The translations under genes and the position numbers were made by a program. Shown here piece by piece: positions 8,266 through 16,059 of a stretch of DNA of 36,118 nt; positions within the stretch are counted from its first letter, which is position 1, and the number at the start of each line of letters is the position of its first letter. The notes beneath the pieces were generated by a model that was not told the origin of the DNA, ran no database searches, and saw only the letters and a list, made by a program, of their open reading frames with translations. The DNA is from Magnetococcales bacterium (GTDB taxonomy: Bacteria > Pseudomonadota > Magnetococcia > Magnetococcales > JADGCH01): NCBI GenBank assembly GCA_015229115.1, contig JADGCH010000002.1, positions 78,968 through 115,085 of the forward strand, given 5' to 3'.

Positions 8266-9558
8266 TCAGAAAGGATGTGGATCGTAAACCGATGTTGTCG
8301 AGATATCACTGATCCGGTCACGTAGGTTATTATGGTCTGCCAACAACTGGTTGATAACCGGAGTACTGGGCGACAGGGTCTTATCCCGTATCTGGCCCAG
8401 TGTGGTTTCCATGGCCAAACTGACCTTGGCAATATCGCTCAGCCCCAGCAACTCGGCCACCCCCTTAATGGAGCGCAGCCGCTGATAGGCACGGCTGATG
8501 ACAGCGGTCTGGGTAGCGGCTCCATGGGCCTTGAGATTGAACAGCGCTACTTCCAGCTCCGGCAACTGCCGCGAGGCTTCCATCAGGAACAGGTTAAGCT
8601 GTTCGTCCATCTGTGCCGGACGACCAGCCAGCCAAGTCAGCATCACGGCACGAGCATCGGCGTGGACGGCGTGCCATGCCGCCGGATTGATACGGGGATT
8701 GCCCAGGTACTCGATGAGAAAATCACGCAACAGATTACGCCATGGCTGATCGGGTTGGCGACGCTGGAAAGGCAACAGCAGCACCTCCGCCAGCCGGGTC
8801 GAGAATCCGGCCACCAACCGTTGTAACTTACCCTGCTGATCACGCAAGCCGTTGAGAAAAGACTGCAGTTGCGCCAGGTTCATACCAGACGGATCAGCAT
8901 AACGACCGAGCATGACCAGCAGCTGTTGTAACCCCTGCGCGACGAAGCCACCGCTGGCTAACTCTCCGACCAGACCAAACTGCTCGCATAAATGGTAAAA
9001 TGGCTGTTCGGCCCGATACAGCCGCAGCGCCAGTTCCCTTGGTCCCGCGACCGGATCGAACAGCTTGAACTGAACACAGCGCTCACGCCAAACCAGCAAT
9101 TGCTGACGCTTGGTGCGTGCCAGATGCGCCTCGACGTAATAGCGCCAAAACGCCAGCTGCTCTGGTGGCGGATAGTGCAGCAACAGGTTATGAATCAGGG
9201 CCAACAACACACTGGTGCTGGCATGGCTGGCCAGCCAGTCGCACCAAGCCTGACAGAAAGACTGGTTCTGCGACAGCGGTTCGGCGTCACCCTCCGCTCC
9301 AGCCGCAAACAGATACCAGGGCACCCGACGCAGGTGACGTTTGGCGATTCCTGCCAACGTGCCCTGGCTGCGGAAATGGCTACTGACCAGCTGTTGGCTG
9401 GTGGCCAGATCGTCGTACACCGGCTGCCTGGCCCCTGACAACGAGGAAAACAGGGCGTCGATGTTCTCCTCGGCCCGGGCCAGACTGAACGACAGCGGCA
9501 TATGGACCGGAAAGGAAAAATAGAGCTGATAATGGTTGAGGGCGCGTTTCAGGCTCAT
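8266..9558 (-). CDS. ZorC-like EH-signature protein with degenerate Hpt-like C-terminus
   Basis: This is a 430-residue soluble protein. The stretches PPEQLAFWRYY (131-141) and DFLIEYLGNPRINPAAW (279-295) followed by MLTWL resemble the EH-signature domain found in ZorC of Zorya systems; this is from memory of the family pattern and not from a search. Residues about 324-415 look like a histidine phosphotransfer bundle (FLMEASRQLPELEVALFNL, then LRSIKGVAELLG), but the phospho-accepting His of the usual HSxKG is Arg362 here, so it probably cannot be phosphorylated. Its ATG overlaps the stop of the ZorB-like gene (ATGA), indicating translational coupling. ZorC is proposed to act with the ZorA-ZorB motor on invading DNA. 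Confidence 0.7.
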   Translation of the reverse strand: MSLKRALNHYQLYFSFPVHMPLSFSLARAEENIDALFSSLSGARQPVYDDLATSQQLVSSHFRSQGTLAGIAKRHLRRVPWYLFAAGAEGDAEPLSQNQSFCQAWCDWLASHASTSVLLALIHNLLLHYPPPEQLAFWRYYVEAHLARTKRQQLLVWRERCVQFKLFDPVAGPRELALRLYRAEQPFYHLCEQFGLVGELASGGFVAQGLQQLLVMLGRYADPSGMNLAQLQSFLNGLRDQQGKLQRLVAGFSTRLAEVLLLPFQRRQPDQPWRNLLRDFLIEYLGNPRINPAAWHAVHADARAVMLTWLAGRPAQMDEQLNLFLMEASRQLPELEVALFNLKAHGAATQTAVISRAYQRLRSIKGVAELLGLSDIAKVSLAMETTLGQIRDKTLSPSTPVINQLLADHNNLRDRISDISTTSVYDPHPF

Positions 9559-10496
9559 TTCAGTTGTTCAAGCTTCCTGGTTAACTGGTTCAGCTCTTCC
9601 AGCAATTGAGGAATGATGACCGGCGGTTTGCTATGAGCAAGCAGAAACCTCAGGTCGATACGTCGGTTGGCTGGCTCAGCCGTGGGGCTGGCATGAGCGA
9701 TCACCGGCCGATATTCGCCATAACCGCTGATACCAAACACCGGTTGGCCCTGCTGGTTACGCAACTGCTCCAGCAGCCGGGCACCCGAACCCGTGTCGTC
9801 ACCGCCAGGCATCAGCAAGGTCTTGAAGGTCTGAATGGCACGCATGCCGGACAGATGCAGGTTGCTCTGATGCGGATTAACACGCCCCAAGGGAATGTTA
9901 TCGGTATGGCCCTCAATGAAGACTGCTTCCAGCGTGCCAGGATTCCATTGCTGGTCATTACAGAACTTCGGTCGTTGACTATCGCCCAGACTAGCATAAC
10001 AGGGCAGATGGCGCTCCATGACACGAGCCAGTAGCCGGAGATTCTTCTCCCCTTCCGGCTCCAGCTGGGCTGAACCGGATGGAAACAGCACTTCATTGGG
10101 CAGTCGCAGCACGCCCTGATTGGCATCAATGGCGACCCGCATGTTGCCAGAGGCCGCCAGATCCTTGTTGATATCAGCCAGCAATCTCTGACGCAGATCG
10201 GTGCTGCTGGTCAGGTGAAGGTCGATGTTGTGCTTGAGGTGTATGGCCAGCTCCCGCAGCTCCACCACACCCGCTTCCAGTTTCTGCAACCGTTGCTGCA
10301 GCTGCTCACGCTCCTTCAACACCTTTTCAAGTTCTGCTTTGTAATCGACCTCGGAAGAACCCAGATTGATGGCAAATACAGCCAAGGCAATGATAAAAAT
10401 GAAGTTGAGCGCTGACATGAGGTCGCTGAGCGACATGAAAAAATTCTGCTGCTCATCATCTTTTTGGACTCGGTTTTCTCTTCTGCGCTGGTACAT
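9555..10496 (-). CDS. zorB: ZorB-like stator subunit (MotB/OmpA family)
   Basis: This 313-residue protein has a short basic N-terminus, one membrane helix (about 23-45) beginning SLSDLMSALNFIFIIALAVFA with Asp25 in the ion-carrying position, a coiled coil (about 53-85), and a C-terminal OmpA/MotB-like peptidoglycan-binding domain with VFIEGHTDNIP and NRRIDLRFL. In Zorya, ZorB pairs with ZorA as an ion-driven stator anchored to the cell wall. It starts 12 bases after the ZorA-like gene and overlaps the following gene by 4 bases. A general MotB-type stator is the alternative; the partner gene and the downstream EH-type gene favour ZorB. Confidence 0.82.
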   Translation of the reverse strand: MYQRRRENRVQKDDEQQNFFMSLSDLMSALNFIFIIALAVFAINLGSSEVDYKAELEKVLKEREQLQQRLQKLEAGVVELRELAIHLKHNIDLHLTSSTDLRQRLLADINKDLAASGNMRVAIDANQGVLRLPNEVLFPSGSAQLEPEGEKNLRLLARVMERHLPCYASLGDSQRPKFCNDQQWNPGTLEAVFIEGHTDNIPLGRVNPHQSNLHLSGMRAIQTFKTLLMPGGDDTGSGARLLEQLRNQQGQPVFGISGYGEYRPVIAHASPTAEPANRRIDLRFLLAHSKPPVIIPQLLEELNQLTRKLEQLK

Positions 10497-10508
10497 GAAT
10501 GAGATCCG

Positions 10509-13500
10509 TTATTTCATGGTGGCCATTGTCTTGGTGAAAAATTTCATGGCATCGTTGAGGTCATCCAGCCTGGTGTTAAAGTCGCTGATGGTCTCGCTCA
10601 GTTGCCTTGAAATGTTCTCCATATGATCGTCCACTCCTCCCATAAACTCGAGAATCTTCTCGGAAGAGAAGCTGGCCAGACCACTGTTGATATGGGCCAT
10701 GGTCTGACGGATGGCATCGTTGGACTGATCAACCTGACTGCGGTGACTGGACCAGCTTGCGTCCAGTTGATGCTGCACGTCACCCAACGTTGCCGACAGA
10801 CCGTCGATGTTCTGGACCGTCGTGTGAATTCTGTCACCAGCATGAGCAATCTGCTGGGCGGCATCGTACATGGGACTGATCAGCTTGCCAGACATCCGGT
10901 CGAGAAAATCGCTCATGGAGTCGTTCATGTCTTCCAGCTTGGTACCAAACTCACCAATGGTATAGCCCAGTTTTTCGGTAATGCTACCCATGTGGTTATC
11001 CATGCCAGCAATAAACTGGAGCACCTTGTCGGAAAATTCCACCAGACCGTTATGGAGATGGGCAAAAGTCTGTTCCAACGAACCATCGACCTGTTCAAAA
11101 CGAGACTGGTAATTATGCCAGATGGCGCGTAGCTGCTCATGAGCCTTGGTAATCGAAGTGAGCGTCTGTTTGGCGGCTTCCTGGGTGGTAACCAGCGTGT
11201 TAGCCAGACCATCAACACGATCCATGCTGGTATGGAGCTTCTCCCCGGCTACGGCCAGCATCATGGCCCCGGATTCCATGGCATTGATCATGTCGCCAAA
11301 ACGATTCTGCGCCTGTTCAAAGGTACTGGCGAAGTTACCCAGCACCTCCATGATGGCACGACTGTCGTCAGCCGATTGGCTGGGTCGATCCGCTACCACA
11401 GCAGCACTGACTACCTTGGCAGACTGACTGTCGCGCACGGTGGCTACCACACGGGTCAGTTCGCCCAAGGTACGATCCAACCGGCCACTCAGACCGGCAA
11501 GGGACTCACGCAGCATATTGGCCATTTCGGCACTGGCCCCACCCATGGTCTGCTGGACGCTCTGGGTCGCCTCGGAGAAGAGCCCCCAGGTCACTTCCTG
11601 ATTGTTCCGCAACGCCAGCGCCATGGCCTCGTTCTGCTTGCGGATGTTATCGTTGAGGTTGTGCAGCGTCTGTTCCAGAAGGCTACCCATGCCGTCCACC
11701 GACTGCTGCAGCAGGCCGGCCATCTCGTGGTTGGCACCACCCACGACCTGACGCATGGCTTGGTTCGATTCAGACAGGGCACCCCAGGTGATCTCCTGGT
11801 TGTTCTGCAACGCGGTTGCCAGCATCTCGCTCTGCTGTCTGAGCGCATCACCGATAGACTGCAACGCCTGCCCCAGACCAACCAGATGCTGTTCCTGGCC
11901 ACTCTGAACCGCCAAGCCAATCTGTTCCAGTCCAGCGAGCAGATTCTCGATGGCTGCCACCAGTTGCGGCGCCAACCCAAAAGCGCGTTGGCTGTCGCGC
12001 TGGGAATCACTCACCGCTACCGCCACCCGGGTCAGTTCGCCAATGGCCTGATCGAGGCGGCTGCCAATACCCCCTGCCGACTCACGCAGCAGACTGCTAA
12101 TCTCGACGCCAGCACCACCCATGGTGTCACGCAGATTCTGGGCAATCTCGAACAGCACCGAGGCCATGACCTCGTGTTGCTGTCTGAGGTTGTTGTCGAG
12201 CGTATAGAGCATCTGTTCGAGACCAGCGGTCTGACGATCGCTGCCACCGGTTGTTGCGGCGGCGGGGACCATCGCGCCCATCTGACGCATGCCCACCAGC
12301 AGATTTTCCAGCGCTTCCAGCAACTGCGGTGCGATGCCAAAGGCGCGCTGGGTCTCACGCTGGCCATCGCTGACAGCAGCAGCGACATGAACCAGCTCGG
12401 CCACAACGCGATCAAGGCGACTGCCCATCCCATCGCTTGAATCACGCATCAGCGTTGCCATCTCGACACCGGCATGAGCCATGAGTTCGCGCATGTTCTG
12501 GGACACCTCAAATAGCACCGAGGCCATGACCTCATGCTGCTTTCTGAGGTTTTCGTTGAGGGTATGCAGGGTCTGTGCAACACCGATCTGATGCTGCTCC
12601 TGACCCATTTGTACCACCTGGCCGATCTGGCCAAGACCACCGAGCAGATTCTCGATGGCGATCAGCAGCTGGGGTGCCAGACCAAAGGCGCGCTGGGTCT
12701 CGCGCTGGCTATCGCCGATGCCAGCCGCCACGCGGGTCAGTTCGGCAATGGCCTGATCCAGCCGCCCGCTCAAATGGCCCATCAGACCGCCGACCGATTC
12801 GTTCATGAAGGTGGCCATCTCGACACCCGACTGGCTCATGGTGTCGCGCATGTTCTGGGTCGCCTCCGACAAGACCCCCCAAGTGATCTCCTGGTTGTTG
12901 CGCAGCGCAGCCGACATCATGTCGTTTTGTTGCCGCAAGGTATCGTTGAGGCTGTTCAGGGTTTGTCCGATGCCGACCAGATGCTGCTCCTGACCGCTTT
13001 GTACCGCTACACCAATCTGGGCCAAGCCCGTCAGCAGGTTTTCAATGGCGGTCAACAGTTGCGGCGCCAGACCAAAGGCACGCCGGGTCTCCTGCTGTGC
13101 CTCGCTGACAGCCAAACCAACATGGGCCAACTCGGCAATAGCCTGGTCCAGCCGACCTCCCGTACCACCAACCGACTCACGCAGCAGCGACACCATCTCG
13201 ACCTGGACTGACTTCATACCAGCCGCCACATTGGCCAGACTGGCAACCGACTGTTCGACACGCATACCAAGATTGGCGCTTGATTCTTGCAGGAAGTTGG
13301 CCATACGGGTACTGACGTTGTCCATGGCCTCACGCATGGTCTGGGTGGCATCGAGCAACGAGCCCTGATGAGCCTCACGCATGACATTCAACGTCGATGT
13401 CAAAGACTCATTTTGCCGTTTTATGTTGTCGCTGAGCGTTTGTAGGGTCTGTTCAAGCCCTGCGCCCTGTGGCCGTACCGGCCCCTGAATCTTGTCCATC

Positions 13501-14435
13501 AACTGGGACAGGGCCTGCTGCATGGCCTGCTGGTTCGACTCTTTCTGGCTCTCCTGAAACTGGGTGATGGTATCGAACAGACGCCCCATGGTCGGCGTCA
13601 GGCTGGCGCCGATACGGGCATCAATAGCCTTGGCAATGCTACTGGCTAGACCATCGTTGGAATTCCTGAACAAACCGCTCTGCTTCTGCAGCTCGGCGAT
13701 CTGCTCCATTTGAGCGGCGTGGATCTTGACCAGAGCACTGTTCTCGGGTGGCGCCATTTCGAGACAAAATTCCAGTTTTTCACCAAAACGGCGGATCATG
13801 CGGCTGAGCCAGTAAATGCGCCGCTTGGCAATCATGGAGAAGACCAGTGACAAGCCAATACCAAAAATGGAGGTCAGAAAAGCAGTCGAGGCCCCGCCAA
13901 GCAGGTATTTCAGCGCCTGCTTCATCTCTTCGGGACCAGCCGTCATGCCCTCCTGGGCCAGATAGATACCGGCCACCAAACCGACAAAGGTACCAAAAAT
14001 ACCGCCACCAATAAGCAGGTTGGGCAAGGAATCGTAAAAACGGGCATCCATGTTGGCGTAGAACAGGCTGCGCTCGTTGAAATAGCTTGAGGGTTCCGCC
14101 ATGGAGCGGACGGTTGCCATCGTACCAGGAGCAGGAGGCACAAGGTGCTTGCCAAATTCAGCCCAAGCCGAGCTAACCAGATCCATCTGAGGGGACTCAA
14201 TACCCGACCGGAACCGGTCCCAGTTGGCGGCAAACCGCTGCTTGACCGCTGCTCCACCGGTGGCTACCCCCCCTGCCGTTTCATCCAGCAGGCGCAATCC
14301 CATCCCCAACTGGTTGCCAATACGCTGCGTCTGCTGAAAAAAGAGGATCAGTCCGACCAGGAACCCCCCCCCGATGAGCAGACCAAACACCAGCTTGCCT
14401 CCAAGACTGGTAAAGAAATAGGCTAAATCAGTCAA
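10509..14435 (-). CDS. zorA: ZorA-like MotA/ExbB-family stator with a very long repeat tail
   Basis: This is a 1308-residue protein. Membrane segments are seen at about 14-34, 138-160 (LPNLLIGGGIFGTFVGLVAG) and 177-203 (YLLGGASTAFLTSIFGIGLS), the MotA/ExbB core as arranged in ZorA. After about residue 225 the rest, over 1000 residues, is predicted helical. It contains four repeats starting with AFGLAPQL at residues 453, 583, 698 and 818, and an unrepeated distal portion (about 1005-1308) resembling methyl-accepting-protein helices. In Zorya, ZorA forms the ion channel and its tail projects into the cytoplasm. AGGAAG lies 5 bases before the ATG. Length and repeats are unusual for ZorA. Confidence 0.82.
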   Translation of the reverse strand: MTDLAYFFTSLGGKLVFGLLIGGGFLVGLILFFQQTQRIGNQLGMGLRLLDETAGGVATGGAAVKQRFAANWDRFRSGIESPQMDLVSSAWAEFGKHLVPPAPGTMATVRSMAEPSSYFNERSLFYANMDARFYDSLPNLLIGGGIFGTFVGLVAGIYLAQEGMTAGPEEMKQALKYLLGGASTAFLTSIFGIGLSLVFSMIAKRRIYWLSRMIRRFGEKLEFCLEMAPPENSALVKIHAAQMEQIAELQKQSGLFRNSNDGLASSIAKAIDARIGASLTPTMGRLFDTITQFQESQKESNQQAMQQALSQLMDKIQGPVRPQGAGLEQTLQTLSDNIKRQNESLTSTLNVMREAHQGSLLDATQTMREAMDNVSTRMANFLQESSANLGMRVEQSVASLANVAAGMKSVQVEMVSLLRESVGGTGGRLDQAIAELAHVGLAVSEAQQETRRAFGLAPQLLTAIENLLTGLAQIGVAVQSGQEQHLVGIGQTLNSLNDTLRQQNDMMSAALRNNQEITWGVLSEATQNMRDTMSQSGVEMATFMNESVGGLMGHLSGRLDQAIAELTRVAAGIGDSQRETQRAFGLAPQLLIAIENLLGGLGQIGQVVQMGQEQHQIGVAQTLHTLNENLRKQHEVMASVLFEVSQNMRELMAHAGVEMATLMRDSSDGMGSRLDRVVAELVHVAAAVSDGQRETQRAFGIAPQLLEALENLLVGMRQMGAMVPAAATTGGSDRQTAGLEQMLYTLDNNLRQQHEVMASVLFEIAQNLRDTMGGAGVEISSLLRESAGGIGSRLDQAIGELTRVAVAVSDSQRDSQRAFGLAPQLVAAIENLLAGLEQIGLAVQSGQEQHLVGLGQALQSIGDALRQQSEMLATALQNNQEITWGALSESNQAMRQVVGGANHEMAGLLQQSVDGMGSLLEQTLHNLNDNIRKQNEAMALALRNNQEVTWGLFSEATQSVQQTMGGASAEMANMLRESLAGLSGRLDRTLGELTRVVATVRDSQSAKVVSAAVVADRPSQSADDSRAIMEVLGNFASTFEQAQNRFGDMINAMESGAMMLAVAGEKLHTSMDRVDGLANTLVTTQEAAKQTLTSITKAHEQLRAIWHNYQSRFEQVDGSLEQTFAHLHNGLVEFSDKVLQFIAGMDNHMGSITEKLGYTIGEFGTKLEDMNDSMSDFLDRMSGKLISPMYDAAQQIAHAGDRIHTTVQNIDGLSATLGDVQHQLDASWSSHRSQVDQSNDAIRQTMAHINSGLASFSSEKILEFMGGVDDHMENISRQLSETISDFNTRLDDLNDAMKFFTKTMATMK
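11424..13079 (-). repeat. Tandem repeats encoding the ZorA-like tail
   Basis: Four protein-level repeats have periods of 130, 115 and 120 residues, with the last extended by a half unit. Each contains AFGLAPQLL-AIENLL, a TLxxLNxxLRxQ segment, an MRxTM segment, and GRLDQAIAELTRVA-like ends. The motif NNQEITWG is present in some units and absent in others, which accounts for most of the length differences. Confidence 0.9.
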
Positions 14436-14503
14436 TGGCTTCTTCCTTGTATTGAGTTACTGCAGCGGGCAGACCGAACCGATCATAAAACCCTCTGTGG
14501 CTT

Positions 14504-14533
14504 ATGGTAGATCGAATCACTAACTGATATCAA
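14504..14533 (-). promoter_or_regulatory. Possible promoter for the Zorya-like block
   Basis: On the minus strand TTGATA (14528-14533) is followed after 18 bases by TACCAT (14504-14509), about 70 bases before the zorA-like ATG. The -35 overlaps the fau stop codon. The match is moderate. Confidence 0.35.
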
Positions 14534-15138
14534 CTAAAATTCCGCCATCCCTGTTCGGTAACCACGGACTGCAAACGCACGTCATGCGGCTGAAGCGGCA
14601 GGATCTCCAACTGTTGCCACTGGTAGGCCAGACCAACACGACAGGGAGAACGACAGGACGCTGCCGTGGCGGCCAGACAGCGGTCGTAGTAACCGCCACC
14701 GTAACCGAGCCGTCCACCCTGAGTGTCAAATCCGACCACAGGCATGAACAGCACGTCGATCTGGTCTAATTGATGACAGGATACGGTGTCGGTGAGGCAA
14801 GCGGGTTGTAAAATACCAAATGGACCGGGCAGTAACGGATCCCCTGGACGAAAGGGTGCCAGACAGAGCTGATAGCTAGTGGTCGAGACGATCACCGGCA
14901 ACAGGATGGTCTTGCCGCTATCGTGGGCTGGTTGGATAAGCAGGGTCGGATCGACCTCGTGATGGATGGGCCAGTACAGCGCAATAGCCCTGGCATTTTG
15001 GTAGCAGGAGTGGGTAAGAACATGGTGGCAGATAGCCCGACTCAGTACGGCCACCTGACCGGACGGCTGCTGCTGGCGCTGTTGAAGCAACGACCGGCGC
15101 AGCGATTGGCGCACGGACTGCGGCGCAAGCTGATCCAT
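14530..15138 (-). CDS. fau: 5-formyltetrahydrofolate cyclo-ligase
   Basis: This enzyme converts 5-formyltetrahydrofolate to 5,10-methenyltetrahydrofolate with ATP. The 202-residue length is normal. The signature RLGYGGGYYDR lies near residue 143, and FMPVVGFD just before it and the N-terminal RQSLRRSLLQQR also fit. It sits directly downstream of 6S RNA as in E. coli (ygfA). Its ribosome site is the GGGGGA that forms the 3' side of the 6S closing stem, five to six bases before ATG 15138. Confidence 0.93.
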   Translation of the reverse strand: MDQLAPQSVRQSLRRSLLQQRQQQPSGQVAVLSRAICHHVLTHSCYQNARAIALYWPIHHEVDPTLLIQPAHDSGKTILLPVIVSTTSYQLCLAPFRPGDPLLPGPFGILQPACLTDTVSCHQLDQIDVLFMPVVGFDTQGGRLGYGGGYYDRCLAATAASCRSPCRVGLAYQWQQLEILPLQPHDVRLQSVVTEQGWRNFS

Positions 15139-15140
15139 AA

Positions 15141-15321
15141 AAAGTCCCCCGCCTGTGCCGTTGGATTACGACCTCTGAACCCCTTGTTTAAGGTGGGTAC
15201 GTGAAATAACCGCTTCTGGTCAACTGTAAACAGCTCACACTCCACGATCAGAGCAAACACCCTTGGTTCAATAACTATCGGCTCAGGAGGAATGCTCTCC
15301 TGACGAACACTGCAGGGGACT
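15141..15321 (-). ncRNA. ssrS: 6S RNA
   Basis: 6S RNA binds sigma70 RNA polymerase and shifts transcription in stationary phase. The minus strand begins AGTCCCCTGCAGTGTTCGTC and contains the conserved CCTGAGCCGATA. Near the 3' end it reads CACCTTAAACAAGGGGTTC, similar to the E. coli stem, and it closes with GGCGGGGGACTT. The first AGTCCCC pairs with the last GGGGACT. The length is about 181 bases (183 in E. coli). Location between zapA and fau is the classic one. The exact ends are inferred from the closing stem; the 5' end overlaps the zapA stop codon. Confidence 0.92.
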
Positions 15322-15667
15322 AGATATCCTGCTTCAATTCCTGTAACACAGCCTGACCGGCGGCGACCATCCGACCGATACGCTGGTTGATCTGGTGCAG
15401 CTCCTGGCTGGCGCCGTCGTCTGCCCGATCCGATGGCTGCACCTGCTGCATCTGCTGCATCTGTTCCTTGGCCTGAAACAGACTGTCGGCAATCCGTAAC
15501 GCGGCCATGATGGCCAGACGATCGCTGGATGGACTTCTGGACTGACGTGCCATTTTGTCCATGACGCTATCGACGTAGCCAGCCAGCTCCCTGACATAAG
15601 CGGAATTGGCCTCCAGGCGCAACCGGAACAACTGGCCATGAATGGTAACGTCGATTGAATCGGCCAT
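15320..15667 (-). CDS. zapA: Cell division protein ZapA
   Basis: ZapA bundles FtsZ filaments at the Z-ring. The 115-residue product has the ZapA pattern: an N-terminal beta-rich part (IDVTIHGQLFRLRL), YVRELAGYVDSVMDKMA, the central DRLAIMAALRIADSLF helix, and a C-terminal coiled coil rich in Gln/Met. It begins 5 bases after the zapB-like stop, with only a weak ribosome site, so translation is probably coupled. The stop TAG is shared with the first bases of 6S RNA. Confidence 0.93.
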   Translation of the reverse strand: MADSIDVTIHGQLFRLRLEANSAYVRELAGYVDSVMDKMARQSRSPSSDRLAIMAALRIADSLFQAKEQMQQMQQVQPSDRADDGASQELHQINQRIGRMVAAGQAVLQELKQDI

Positions 15668-15672
15668 GATGA

Positions 15673-15957
15673 TTACAGAGCCTGACCCGATTCATTGAAA
15701 CGAGTCAGCATCTCACTGATCCGTGTCGCCACCTGATTCTTTTCCTGTTGCAAGGCCGAGACATTCTGCCGTGTCTGGGTCAGTTCATATTCGACCTGCT
15801 GCAAGCGCGTCTGACGCTCCTGCAACTGCGCTAACAGGTCACCATTCTCCTTGCGCAACCGACGGACCACATCAATCATCGTCTGCCACTGCTGTTCCAG
15901 AACGGACAATGGATCGGATTGACCCTGAGGTATGGATAATTCAGACATCTCTTCCAT
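15673..15957 (-). CDS. ZapB-like coiled-coil protein
   Basis: This 94-residue product is almost entirely coiled coil (about 20-85: LEQQWQTMIDVVRRLRKEN onward, with regular Leu/Val spacing). It belongs to the short coiled-coil family usually encoded just before zapA in proteobacteria (TIGR02449 type) and is thought to act with ZapA in division. ATG 15957 is chosen because GGAGGG lies 8 bases upstream; a GTG at 15963 would be only 2 bases from it. It is the first gene of the zapA-6S-fau transcript. Confidence 0.85.
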   Translation of the reverse strand: MEEMSELSIPQGQSDPLSVLEQQWQTMIDVVRRLRKENGDLLAQLQERQTRLQQVEYELTQTRQNVSALQQEKNQVATRISEMLTRFNESGQAL

Positions 15958-16009
15958 AACCACATCCCTCCGTTAATGACTTGACGCTACTGCCTTACTA
16001 CCCGGCTAC

Positions 16010-16038
16010 ACTATAGGGGCTCGCAGGCCTGCTGTCAA
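16010..16038 (-). promoter_or_regulatory. Strong sigma70-type promoter for the zapB-zapA-ssrS-fau transcript
   Basis: The minus strand reads TTGACA (16033-16038), a 17-base spacer, and TATAGT (16010-16015), about 50 bases before the zapB-like start. The spacer contains a perfect 10-base palindrome GCAGGCCTGC (16023-16032). Confidence 0.8.
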
Positions 16039-16059
16039 GAGAAGATACCGGATCTTCTC
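16039..16059 (-). terminator. Hairpin at the end of gltD, possible terminator
   Basis: GAGAAGAT and ATCTTCTC form a perfect 8-bp stem with a 5-base loop, starting in the gltD stop codon and ending at the -35 box of the next promoter. There is no clear T tract after it, so intrinsic termination may be weak. Confidence 0.45.

Noticed and set aside
11139-12440. Plus-strand open frame of 433 codons
   Set aside because: It is antisense to the repeat tail of the ZorA-like gene and reflects its codon bias.
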